NCBI GenBank assembly: GCA_003255065.1
Contig: QAOA01001448.1
Coordinates: 1,072,825 to 1,136,824 of the forward strand
Direction of reading: 5' to 3'
Length of the DNA: 64,000 bases
Source: Cercis canadensis
Taxonomy: Eukaryota > Streptophyta > Magnoliopsida > Fabales > Fabaceae
Under the pieces are notes generated by a model. The model was not told the origin of the DNA and made no database searches. It saw only the letters and a list, made by a program, of their open reading frames with translations. The position numbers and the translations under genes were made by a program. The stretch's first letter is position 1; each line of letters opens with the position of its first letter. Below are positions 37,960 to 49,531 of the stretch, in pieces.

Positions 37960-38487
37960 ACTTTTTAATTTAATTATTTAAATATTATAATTTTTAAAAA
38001 ATTAAAAAAAAAATTTAAACATGTGGGAACCACTAGACACGCCAATTGCAATATAGCACTAGTACAATGTTTTTTAGGACGTACTCATTTCGGGTACGTT
38101 CTCGAAATGTGAAATGCTTACTTGTTCTTGAAACACTCAAATTTTTGTTATTTATTTATTTAAATGTTGCTTTTCCAAACGCACAATTTTGTAAAAGAAA
38201 TGCGTACGAAACGTTGAGCTGGTTGTGATGAGAGAAAACGACCACATTTTGCAACACTAAAATCTCGATCAATTAGAACGACGCAGTTTTGGAGGAGGCA
38301 AAAATGCATACTTAGCAAAACAACGCCATTTTTGGATGCACTTAACTCTTATTCTCCCCAAAATTAGTCTTCCCAGCACAGAGAGTAGTCTTTTTTTATT
38401 TTGTAAAATCCCTTTTCCTTTCTCTTTTTTAAGATTAATGGTTGATATTTTTAATATTTAGAGAATTTTAACATTTTTTATTCTATT

Positions 38488-38537
<50 letters not shown>

Positions 38538-38915
38538 CGTGACATATTATTGGCGTACTTGTATTTTTATTTTTTGAAAAATGTTGTACCAGCGTTTCGT
38601 ACCGGGGCAAAACCCGTACCCGTGCTACATAGGCCAGTGGCTACACGACATGTCCACATAGGACACATCAATAGTCATTTGGCATGTCTCTTTATAGTCA
38701 AATTTCTTACATTTTAATTTTGACTAACTGTAGTTTTTTTTTTTAAAAAAATTCTTATATAAGGCAACAATAAAAGACAAGTCATAGGGCTATCGACGTA
38801 TCCGACGTGGACACACCAGTTGGCCAATGGTGTATCTGGTAGTCTCTACATGTCGGTTATGGTTTTTTTCTTAATTAATTAAAAACTATAATATTTAAGT
38901 AATTAAGTTAGAAAC
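37960..38915. mobile_element. MULE-like long-TIR element carrying a nested hAT-like copy
   Basis: The outer arms (about 37960-38048 plus 38633-38760, against about 38770-38915) are inverted repeats starting near actttttaatttaatt. They contain GC-richer parts with gacatgt and ccagatacacc-like phrases, similar to subterminal parts of the 368-7514 MULE. The left arm is interrupted by the 584-bp element at 38049-38632. No target duplication is recognisable, so the outer limits are approximate. Nothing is encoded. Confidence 0.6.
38049..38632. mobile_element. 584-bp hAT-like element, copy B (nested)
   Basis: This is the second copy of the element at 18122-18706, with nearly identical length and a longer (AT)n tract. 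Ends caatatagcactagtac and, reverse-complemented, ctatgtagcacgggtac match at 13 of 17, giving a short TIR. Flanks gccaattg and gccagtgg match at 6 of 8. However, both halves align side by side in the opposite arm of the host element, so this may be coincidence and not a target duplication. Confidence 0.7.
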
Positions 38916-39656
38916 TGTTATAAATTGACAAATTTATTTGTAAAATATAATATTTATGTCAAATAGCCTATTTTGTTTTGGTAATTTTTTTTTTTATTCT
39001 TCCTCATATTAATTGAAAATTTTGATTATAAACATAAGTTTTGATTTTTTTCTTTTACTTTGAAAATCTGCAATCTAGTTTTTGGGATTAACTTATATGT
39101 AAATTTTTCCTCCCTTCTCAATCATGTTTAATTTTATCCAATGTTTATTTATTTTAATAATAAGAATATTTTTAGGCAAACTTTTATGTATTGAGACTAA
39201 GTATATTTTAAAATGATCTTAAAAATATACTACTTACATTAACCCAAAGTATTCAAAAGAAAATTTTCTCTTGACCCCTAAATTCTTATCTTTTATCTAT
39301 TAATTTTAATGGCAATAATATCATTTTTTTCATTTTAAAAAATATAGTAAATGATTCTCAATTATTGCCTTAAGTGTTAATATAACAAAAAAATGATGGA
39401 ACAGTTCTAGTAAGTGTGACATGGTGATACCATATGATGATATGTTGTTATGTCATTCCCATGTTAATAATATGTCATTGCTACAATATTAGCAACAAAT
39501 TATCAAAGGGGGTTATCGGGGATTAAGTTGAGTATTAGATTGCTTCAATTTTAAAATCAAGGCAACACTATTGCCATCAAAACTAAGGGTGTACCAAAAT
39601 GTTAAGTCAGTCAGTTAATTATTAAATGTGCAGATATAAATAAGTCTATTTTGGTG
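38916..39656. other. Intergenic, AT-rich
   Basis: This spacer between two transposons is low-complexity, with poly(T) runs. No gene or element is seen. Confidence 0.6.
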
Positions 39657-39665
39657 TAGTTTGAT

Positions 39666-41635
39666 GGAGCAAGTCTTCTAATATTGCAGTTTTGAAATAA
39701 TTTTCATACACATGGTAGTACTCAAACAAATTCCATGGATGCAGCACTTTTTTTTTTCTTTTTTTTTTTTTTGTTTGTAATAGTGGGTGTCAAATTTTCA
39801 GTAGGAGGAAGTCGAATTTTGTCAACAACTTCAATGGAGTGCCACATTTTCAAATAAAAAATTTAATGTGAAATCTTTTTCTTTTTAATTGAAAAGTTAG
39901 TGCTATATTTTGAGAGGGGAGTGCCGAATTTCCACAAATATTATCAATTGAGTGCCAAATTTTCATAGCAATTTTTTTTTTTCAAGTGTTGAATTTTGCC
40001 AAAAACTCAAGTTGAGTGTCGCATTTTCATTTTTTTTTTTTTAAAAAAGTTGAGTGTCGAATTTTAATTACAAAAGTAAAGCAATAATAAAGTTATTTTG
40101 CAAGTAATCAAAATTAAGATATTGCAATAACCACTCATTTATATAATGTCAGCAATTAATTACATGTTATTGATGGTTCAGTCTGACATTAAAAACTAAA
40201 TTTAAATTAAAATAATGATGATTCTGATGACATACGAGTGTTACGTCATCTTTCTAAAGCACCAAACTACTTCCAGTGAAACAATTACACCAGGTTGTGA
40301 TCATATTATTGAAACCAATAAATTATCCAACGCGAATTTGCATCTAGTCGTTACCCTCGTGACGCATTTCGGTCAAGATTAAGACATTAATTCCATGTCA
40401 ATAACATATCATGCGTAATTAAAATTCGGCACTTGAAAAAAAATTGCTATGAAAATTCGGTACTTGACACGAAGTGTCTTAATCTTGATGGAGATGTGTC
40501 ACGAGGGTAATGACTAGATGCAAACCCACCTTAGACAATTTATTGATTTCAATAATATGATTACAACCCGGTGTAATGGTTTCACTGAAGGTAGTTGGGT
40601 GCTTTAGAAAGATGACGTAACACTCGTATGTTATCAGAATCATCATCATTTTAATTTAAATTTAGTTTTTAATGTCAGACTGGATCATTAATAACATGGA
40701 ATTAATTGCTAACATTATATAAATGAGTGGTTATTGCAATATCTTAATTTTGATTACTTGCAAAATAACTTTATTATTTCTTTACTTTTGTAATTAAAAT
40801 TCACCACTTAGCTTTTTTTTTAAATAAATAAATAAATGAAAATGTGACACTCAACTTGAGTTTTTGGCAAAATTCAGCACTTGAAAAAAAAATTGCTATG
40901 AAAAATTGGCACTTGACACGGAGTTAGTGTCTTAATCTTGATGGAGATGCGTTATGAGGGTAACGACTGGATGCAAACTCGCGTTGGACAATCTATTGAT
41001 TTCAATAATATAATCACAACCTGGTATAATGGTTTCATTGGAAGTAGTTGGGTGCTTTAAAAAGATGACGTAACACTAGTATGTCATCATCATTTTAATT
41101 TTAATTTAATTTTTAATGTCAGACTGGATCATCAATAACATGTAATTAATTACTGACATTATATAAATGAGTGATTATTGCAATATTTTAATTTTGATTA
41201 CTTGTAAAATAACTTTATTGTTACTTTACTTTTGTAATTAAAATTCGACACTCAGCTTTTTTTTTTAAAATGAAAATGCGATACTCAACTTGAGTTTTTG
41301 ACAAAATTCGACACTTGAAAAAAAATTGCTATGAAAATTTGACACTCAATTAATAACATTTGTGGAAATTCGGCACTCTCCTCTCAAAATACAGCACTAA
41401 CTTTTCAATTAAAAAAAAACATTTCACATTAATTTTTTTTTTTGAAAATGCGACGCTCCATTGAAATTGTTGGCAAAATTCGACTTCCTCCTACTGAAAA
41501 TTTGACACCCACTATTACAAAATAAAAAAAAATAAAAAAAAGTGCTGCATCCATGGAATTTGTTTCAGTACTACCGTATGTATGGAAATTCTTTCCAAAA
41601 CTGCATCCATGGAATTTGTTTCAGAGACTTGCTCC
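39666..41635. mobile_element. 1.97-kb foldback MULE with a duplicated right arm
   Basis: A perfect 9-bp duplication, tagtttgat, flanks it at 39657-39665 and 41636-41644. The left arm (39666 to about 40400) is inverted relative to the right arm (about 40870-41635). Between them lies an extra copy of the inner right arm (about 40423-40870), a direct repeat with a 448-bp period. The left arm and this extra copy face each other across a loop of only about 25-45 bp, so the transcript or single strand would form a very long hairpin. Variants of gagtgtcgaatttt recur at least seven times per arm. No protein is encoded. Confidence 0.9.
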
Positions 41636-41644
41636 TAGTTTGAT

Positions 41645-44274
41645 TGGATTTTTTTTGTTTTTCTATTTTCCTTTTTTAATTGATTATTTATTTGTGGTGA
41701 ACATTGTGGACTGCATCTAATGGATCGTCAATAGGATATGGATTATAACTTACTAGAGGCCCACAATCTATTAGTAGATCTTGCGTGCGTCGAAGCCAAT
41801 CTCAAAGAAGGTCCAAGTTCCAAAGCATTTTCATGGACCTATGAACGGCAAACCTAAACCAAAAAAAAAAACAGATGAAGCATTTTTCTATAAAATAAAA
41901 ATAAAAATCGGAGCTTCCAAAGAACTTGGCCTAAGGTTTTGAGTATGTCATATTATATTGATGTGACAAATATATATAATTTTTATATTTTATTAAATAT
42001 AAAATATAATTTATTTAATTTTTTAAACAAACTTAAAAATAGTTATCTTATATACATGATATTTATTTATTGATTATTTTTATGTAGTATGACATACAAC
42101 ATAAATACTAAAAATATTTAAGAAACTTTTTATTTATTTATATTATATGTTATATTATATAAAAATAATTAATATATAAATTATATGAGTATAATTTAAT
42201 TATTTTTAAATTTATTTAAAAAATTAAAATAAATTATTTTTATATTTAATAAAATATAAAAAAATTATATACGTAATATAACATATTTATATAATATTAT
42301 AAAATCTTCGTCAATTATAAAACGCCAGCTAGTGTTCCTACGTGGCGCAGACACCGGCTTGAAGGTTGAAAGAAAAAGAAAACGGCCACCACCCATACTA
42401 TCCAGGAAACAAGAAAAATTAAATAAAGAAGAACCGAATAAGAAGACGACGATGAAGCAAAAGAACCACAATTTATGTCCATGATTCATGAACCATTAAG
42501 CACAGCGGGAGTTAAAGCAGAAGTAGATCTGCTATCTCCCTTTGTAAATTTATTTCTGACAAAAAATTGCATTGGATTCTTTCTTCGTCTCCTTGTTTCT
42601 TGTCCTAGATACCCCTACGCACACTACACCCAGTCAAGTGACTTAAGTCACCTACGATATTTTTTATTCCTTTTATTTTTTTTATTTTTTACTTTTAACT
42701 AAGAATTTTAATTTTAACATGAAACATATAAATTTTGAATACAATTTTAATATCAATTTGACACATATCATTTAATTTTTTTATTCTTAACCTTCAATAG
42801 TATTTTATTTGAATTTCGATGTAAAAGAAATAACAATTTCAAGTTTCGACGGATTATGGGCCCTGATTCTTCCTTTTATTACCCTCTATGGCACTGGAGT
42901 AAAAGCCACATATATTCTGTTCGGCTTGAGAAATGAGAATTGTCACAAATTGAATTCAAGTTTCACCAAAACAATTTCTATCTCAGTACCCAATTACCCA
43001 ACTTGTTATTTCTAACACAAATGTTTGTTTTACTTTTGAGTCTAGGGATTCAATTAATGGTATTATTATGTTTGTCCCATCACTATAGTTTGGTGCATTG
43101 TGCTGGCGTTTGAGCAGTAGACATGAGCTCAGAGGTTGAACAAGAATAATATCAATTGCATATGGACCTTGATAGAGTTTATTTGCCATATTGTTTGCAA
43201 TAGCAACAAAAATTGGGAATGAGACATATAGCAGGTTTTGCAAGCAACTGTCAAGAGACTCAAGACAAAGACCACTCCCCGTGTTAAGCATGTGCGTGCT
43301 AATGTTTATGCAACCACACTCTTCCTCTCCCTCGTTTTTTCTGTTTGCTACTAGTGCGTATGGTTTGGTGAGGGACAATACTACAGAGACTAATCGCTTT
43401 CTTCTAATGGTCAAGAAATCTCAAATTCACATCCTTCTTACCAACTCGTGGATATACTATATTTTGAACCAGAAAACAGCAACAAAATAAGCACCGGAAA
43501 GTGAAGCCTTTTAAAATGTGGGAGAAAGACTTTTAACCGCTCATAATTAAACAATCAAGGTCTTGTTTTTGCCTCTGATATGTGTGTGTCCACTTTTAGT
43601 TGCCTGCGAAACAAGGTCACATGAGAATGAGATGGACCATTTGTGTCCCTACCTTAGCTATCTCCCTTTCATAATGGGGGTTGGAGAAATCTTATAAAAT
43701 CACCCATAGATAGTTAGGCAAACCTCAACGAAACGGGACCCACTATTCACCTTTACATTGTTTTGATTAGATCAACACTTTTAGCTGCTAAAATGCTTTA
43801 TTCAATCGCAATGACCATGACTCAATTGACAAATCCCAGATAGTCAACTTTTGAATCCTGAGATCAACTTTAAAAGACACAGGATGTTAAGGTGTTTAAT
43901 CATCATGAGCGGGAGAAGAGCCCCTAACTTTTCATCTGACAAATAGATTAGAAAAGCATAAAAGACAAAGGAATTAAGACAAATTGAAGGAGGGAAAGAT
44001 TTTCCCAAACAGTGTTACACATTAACAGTGTTTTGCAGTGTGGAATTTATGGATGTGAGAAGAGATAAGAGTGCATTAACAGGTAAGTAAAGAAGGCCCA
44101 GTACAACTACAACTGCCAGGTTCAGGGGTATCTTGGAGTAGCATTAAAGACACTGCTGAGCCTGTAGATCTCCTTTACATTACCAGCACCACCACAGACA
44201 ATTTTTTTCATTGAAAAACTAATGAACAAAAAAGAAAGCAGGTTTTATAAGGGGAAAGTTGCATTGATGTCTTG
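41645..44274. other. Intergenic and formin upstream region
   Basis: This is AT-rich DNA with the presumed formin promoter at its right end. The longest frame is 42983-43414 on the minus strand (143 residues). It has no recognisable domain and unremarkable composition, so I did not accept it. Confidence 0.5.
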
Positions 44275-47200
44275 ATGACTTTTGGTTGGAAGAAAATGGG
44301 TCGTGGTTCTGTGGTTCTCCGCATGAGCTTCATCATCATCTTCATGCTCCTATCATTACAAAGAACCCACATTTTGACTGCGGAAGCTCTATTCAATGAA
44401 GCTGGAAGCTTCCATTTCCATGGCCTATCAGAGATGTATTTTATGGAGGAGAATGGGCAAGAAAATGAAAACCAGATTAAGAAAATCCCAGGACAGGATG
44501 AGAATGAAGAGAAGGAGGCTCTGATAGTGGAAAAGTTTAGAGCTTTGCTTGGACTCAAGAGTTTCCACACTAGAAGGCCATCCAATGGAGATTCTGTGTT
44601 TGTCTCTCCGTCACCTTCTCCATCGCCCAGCATTGAAGTTGAGGCTCCTGCTCCTGCACCTCTTCCAGTACCACACGTCCATGCCCATCCCCTTCATCCA
44701 CTGCATCATTCCCATTGGAAACCACCACCTCATAAGATTCAAGATGAAGATAGAGGCAGAGCTAGGAGAATACTAGTAGATGTTCTTGTGTCGGTGGGTG
44801 TTGCTACAGTGATTTGTGCACTTGGCCTTGTCTGGGTCTGCAAGAAATACAGAAATCACAGAAAGAAACCCAAAAGAACAATGCCTCCGTATAGCAAGAA
44901 TAAAGGGACTAAAGGTAACTCTCAGAATTCATCAAGCAAGGTGAGTGTAAACTCTGGCCAAGATCTGTTTTATCTCAATGCATTAGGCACAGATATAGAG
45001 CAACACAATTGCAGCACGAAACAAACTTGTGAGGCAGTAAATAGGACTTCAAATCTTAACACCCCAAAATGTTCAATTTATGAGAAGACGGAAGCAAATC
45101 AAGAAGTGACTATTTCAGATAATGCTAGCAGTTCTTCCAGAAAGGAAATTTCTTCTGTTCACAAGGATGTCGGATCAGTGAAATATGATTCTGAATCTGA
45201 TGGTGACAACTCTTTCTCTGGTGATAAAATTATCCCCATGGAAAGCCATTCTTCAGATGATGAGAGTTTTCATTCTTTTGTTGATTCACATTCTTCAAAT
45301 GTTAGACTTTCTAATGCTTCAGCGGGTCGTCTAAGTGAGACATCATCGCCTCTGTCTGCTCAAGCATCACACTCAAAGCCTTCGCTGGCTGATTCTAGTT
45401 ATACACCAATTCCATCAACACACCAAATTCCTTGTTCTCCCCAGAATTCAATTCCAAATACACAATCTCCCCAATCTCCACATGTTCCCGAAGGGAAAGA
45501 GCAAAAGATTGAAACTTTATTGCAATGCCCACAACCCTTCGCGCTCCCTTCACCGCCTCCGCCTCTTCCGCCACCACCTACACCACCATCCCAACCAATG
45601 CCTCTGTTTGCTTTGCATTCTCTTTCTAGAACCCCATCTCAATCTCCACGTTCTTCAACATTTCATAATTTATCATCTCCAACTCCAAGAAATTCAGGTT
45701 CCTTCTCGGGAACAAATAAAAAAGGAGAAAATGATTTGCCTTCTCCATCTCAATCGAATCGTACAGAATCTCCTCCTACTCCCAGCATTCCTCCACCGCC
45801 ACGTCCACCGCCATTTCTCAATGGAAATAATAATAAGAATGGGAAAACTCCACCTCCTCCGCCAGCACAACTTCCTCAATTTACGCCACGCGGCAAAGAT
45901 GGAGCCCCGCTGCCAAAACTCAAACCACTTCATTGGGACAAAGTAAGAGCTGCCCCCGATCGCACAATGGTTTGGGATAAGTTGCGATCGAGCTCATTTG
46001 AGTAAGTTACTCTTTCAAGTTTCAAATTCAATTCATGGCAATCATTTCTTTTCCTTTTTCTTTGTCCTGTTCCTTGTTTTTAAGTATTATGAATTGTAAA
46101 ACAGGTTCGATGAGGAAATGATAGAGTCACTTTTTGGCTATAATCTACAAAATTCAATGAAGAATGATGAAACAAAGAGCAAAAGCCCTTCTCCAAGCAA
46201 GCATGTACTTGAGCCTAAAAGGCTGCAGAACATAACAATACTCTCAAAAGCTCTAAATGTCACAGCGGAACAAGTATGCGAATCTCTAATACAAGGTAAT
46301 ACTCCTGAATTATTAATATTTGCCATAAAAAAATCAGGAATCTTTAATTGTTTGTTTGTTCTTGTAGTGCCTCTGCCAGAAATAATAAAATAAACAAAGA
46401 AATAAAAGCCCCATACTAACAGATTGAGTATTTCACTTTCAAAATTAGTTAATGCCACAATCATTTCTGACTAATGAATAAATTCATCCCACACCCACTT
46501 TGGTAGTTTTATGTAAACCATTACAGTACGCATCAACGTTTACATCATGTGCTAATAATAAATGATGAAATTAATGCTACTAAATTAAGATCCTATCAAA
46601 TTCTTGAAAATACAGGGAAGGGCTTGTCTTTACAACAACTAGAGGCGCTGGTGAAAATGGTACCCACCAAGGAAGAAGAGGCTAAGCTCTCAAGTTATAA
46701 AGGAGACATCAATGAATTGGGATCTGCAGAGAGGTTTGTGAGAGCAATGCTTAGCGTACCATTAGCCTTTCAAAGAGTGGAAGCAATGCTTTACAGAGAA
46801 ACATTTGAAGACGAGGTTGTTCACCTTAGTAACTCTTTTTCAATGCTAGAGGTAACCATCCAATCAAATTTAACAACTTTTTGTTGCATTTCGAGCACAG
46901 CTTTTGATTCATAGAATCAATTTTTTGTGGTTGTCCCGTTGTCTTTGGTCCCAACAGGAAGCGTGCAAGGAACTAAGATCAAGCAGGCTCTTCTTGAAAT
47001 TACTTGAAGCTGTGCTTAAAACAGGGAATCGTATGAACGTGGGCACAATCAGAGGAGGTGCCAGGGCATTTAAACTCGACGCCCTTCTCAAACTTGCTGA
47101 CGTTAAGGGAACTGATGGGAAAACGACGTTACTCCATTTTGTCGTTCAGGAGATTGTTCGGTCAGAAGGGATCAGAGTTTCAGACAGCATTATGGGGAAA

Positions 47201-47686
47201 ATCAACCAGAGAAATAAAAACAGAACAGAGGAAGAAAAGGAAGAGGATTACAGAAGAATGGGTCTAGAACTTGTTTCTGGTCTGAGTACTGAGCTATATA
47301 ATGTTAAGAAGACCGCTACAATTGACTTAGATGTTCTTGCAAGCTCTGTCTCAAACCTATCAGATGGAGTGGCTAAGCTAGAACATCTAGTGCACAAGGA
47401 GCTATTTATGGATGAAAAAAGTGACAACTTTGTCAGTTCATTGAAGTCTTTCCTAAATTATGCAGATAAAAATCTGAAGGACTTACAAGGGGATGAAGAT
47501 AGGGTGCTAGCACGTGTGAAAGAAATTACAGAGTACTTTCATGGAGATGTGAGCAAAGAAGATGGAAACCCGCTTCGGATATTTGTGATTGTAAGAGACT
47601 TTTTGGGCATGTTAGATAATGTGTGTAAAGAGCTTAGAAGGTCTAGAGTTCCTCGCAGTCCAAACCCTCTTGCTCCATTCCGATAG
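44275..47686 (+). CDS. Class I formin (FH1-FH2, membrane-anchored)
   Basis: Four exons, 44275-46001, 46105-46295, 46616-46851 and 46958-47686, give 960 residues with clean splice sites. The start at 44275 gives [11 protein letters not shown]; the Met at 44296 ([10 protein letters not shown]) is an alternative. An N-terminal signal peptide (to about residue 38) precedes an extracellular region with SPSPSPSP and APAPAPLP motifs, as in cell-wall-binding class I formins. One transmembrane helix spans about residues 164-190 ([19 protein letters not shown]). Then come a Ser-rich linker and a proline-rich FH1 (about 420-540). The FH2 domain runs from [12 protein letters not shown] to the C-terminus, including [20 protein letters not shown] and [20 protein letters not shown]. 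It nucleates actin filaments and links them to the plasma membrane and wall. The SPNPLAPFR end suggests an FH11-like protein (tentative). Confidence 0.93.
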
Positions 47687-48588
47687 ATTTGATTCCTGGT
47701 GTGTTACTTCATAGGAACTGAAACTATCAACATATTTGAGTGTTAAGTGTAACTTTATTTTGATTTTGATGGAGTTTTGGAATATTTAGACTTACTCATT
47801 CTAAGTGTTCCCAAATCACATTGGAACTGTGATTAAGACTTTTTCCCCATTCCACAGTATGATTAAGACTTCTTGACTCTTGATGGACTACTCTTGTACC
47901 GTTGTTATACAATTAAGTAAATAACACTGGCTGGCAGCAAGCTTATGTAAAGAATATCATATTTACTGATACTGATACAAGATATAATGGTTAAGCAGCG
48001 GGCATTTAATCATTAAGGTTTTGCGTTTAAATTTTATTGAGAGCAGATGCCAGATGAGGTGAGATTATAGAAGTAGATAAGTTACTCTTTATTATTATGT
48101 AGCATTCAAATCTTTAATATATAAATATATTATATATATATTTAACGTGAAATGAGATTATATTATTCTAAGGCTCTCTTAAAAAGTTTAGGATGAGGAG
48201 AGATTGCCTTATTTCAAGACTAAGGGTATGCCACAGGCATATGTGAGGGTTTACTAGCAGTGAAATTTAAACTTAGGCCTTACAAGCAAAATAATATGAT
48301 CCTTATTAGTTGAACCAACTCCTGTTTTGCAGCTTTATTGTTGACTACTTATTACTATGTTGTGGTTGGTCCCAACCGCTTATGAGATTTATAACATTTT
48401 TTTAAAATAAAAATAATTTTTTTTTTAATATTTTTGACTAAAACTTTGAATTCGAATACAAAATTTATAAAGCTCGAAGATGAGTTCAATACTATTAAGC
48501 TACAAGTTATTTAGTAACCAAAAATAAGTTAATTCACTTACCAAAGTCAGGAAACCATTCAAATCACAATTCTATGCTACCAACACTT

Positions 48589-48626
<38 letters not shown>

Positions 48627-49271
48627 CATTTCCAATGAATAATTGGAAATAATTTTATAATGTGACTTGTCCCGTAAGATAATTGAAATCATAAACTAGC
48701 TATCCAATATTTGTAAGTTACAATTTTAGTAAATATCATTTTCAAACAAATAAAAAAAGAGGAAAATAATACATGAATGCTTAATTTTTTTTGTTTTTTA
48801 TGCTATAATAATATAAAAATGTAAATGTAAAAACTTAGTGTCATAATTTGAATTAGTTAACTCTGGATTAATATGAAGAATACATTAAGATATTCTATCC
48901 ACATATAAAATGGTGGAATCAACTATTTTTTAAAAAAAAAATTCTAAAAAGAGACAAAATTTTCTTTTGGGCTGATATTTTAATCAAATCCTTATAAGAT
49001 TTTTTTTTGTATTTTTGTTAAAGCCGTGTAAAGAGGTAATTGTTAGAAATTGAACAATGGGCTATAGCGCTCTTTAGACCTTGAGCTGACTCGTGCCCAA
49101 ATTTTAGATCGGCCTACGGGAGTAAACTTGGGCCGAAGCCCTAAAGTAAGCCCTAGCCGACTTTCTAAAATCAAAACTCCAGCCCGCGTTCTCCAACCGT
49201 CATTCCCGCCACCTCCTTTTCTTCACACATCAAGAAATTTCGGGATGTCACCGGGATAGTCATGTTATCGA
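47687..49271. other. Intergenic between formin and BiP
   Basis: It holds the formin 3' UTR region, an (AT)n tract (about 48592-48625) and several SINE-like relics. The clearest is on the minus strand at about 48418-48535, where tgtagcttaatagta and gtattcgaattcaaag resemble A and B boxes and are followed by an A run. No firm target duplication was seen. Confidence 0.5.
48418..48535 (-). mobile_element. Possible decayed tRNA-derived SINE
   Basis: On the minus strand an A-box-like tagcttaatagta is followed about 45 bp later by a B-box-like gtattcgaattc and then an A-rich tail. The order and spacing fit a plant SINE. The flanking repeats are too short and A-rich to count as a target duplication. 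Confidence 0.4.
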
Positions 49272-49290
49272 CGTGTCGACCTGCCATTGG
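49272..49290 (-). promoter_or_regulatory. Near-consensus ER stress response element
   Basis: On the minus strand this reads CCAAT-N9-ACACG, one base off the ERSE consensus CCAAT-N9-CCACG. It lies 56 bp upstream of an exact ERSE in the same orientation. The overlapping plus-strand acgtg core could also be bound by bZIP factors. Confidence 0.55.
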
Positions 49291-49345
49291 ATACTGTACG
49301 TGTAAGGGCAGGAAGTGCGCGCATCGAAAAGTAACCAAACGTAGA

Positions 49346-49364
49346 CGTGGCTATTCTTAATTGG
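49346..49364 (-). promoter_or_regulatory. Exact ER stress response element (ERSE)
   Basis: On the minus strand this is a perfect CCAAT-N9-CCACG. It lies 36 bp upstream of the TATA box of the BiP gene. ERSE is the established target of the unfolded-protein-response bZIP factors (bZIP28/bZIP60 in plants) with NF-Y. Its position directly before a BiP gene makes function very likely. Confidence 0.85.
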
Positions 49365-49399
49365 ACAGAACACTCTAGCAAATGTAATCAAACCGAACT

Positions 49400-49406
49400 T
49401 ATATAA
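49400..49406 (+). promoter_or_regulatory. TATA box of the BiP gene
   Basis: TATATAA, followed by gtctctcc, lies about 130 bp upstream of the first ATG. A transcription start near 49430 would leave a leader of about 100 bases. Confidence 0.75.
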
Positions 49407-49531
49407 GTCTCTCCGTTAGACTCTTGTTTCGCTCCAATTTGATTTGATTCACGAAGCGAAGAAACACCGGAAAAGCAAAGGGGGAAACTGTTTTGGGAGA
49501 AACCAGAAAGAGCGCTGAAACAATCGACGTG

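Noticed and set aside
42983..43414. 143-residue open frame on the minus strand
   Set aside because: No recognisable domain and no supporting splice or promoter context; length is possible by chance in this composition.
45335..45946. 203-residue frame inside the formin first exon
   Set aside because: Out-of-frame shadow of the proline-rich FH1 region; His/Leu-rich composition is an artefact of CCx codons read in another frame.
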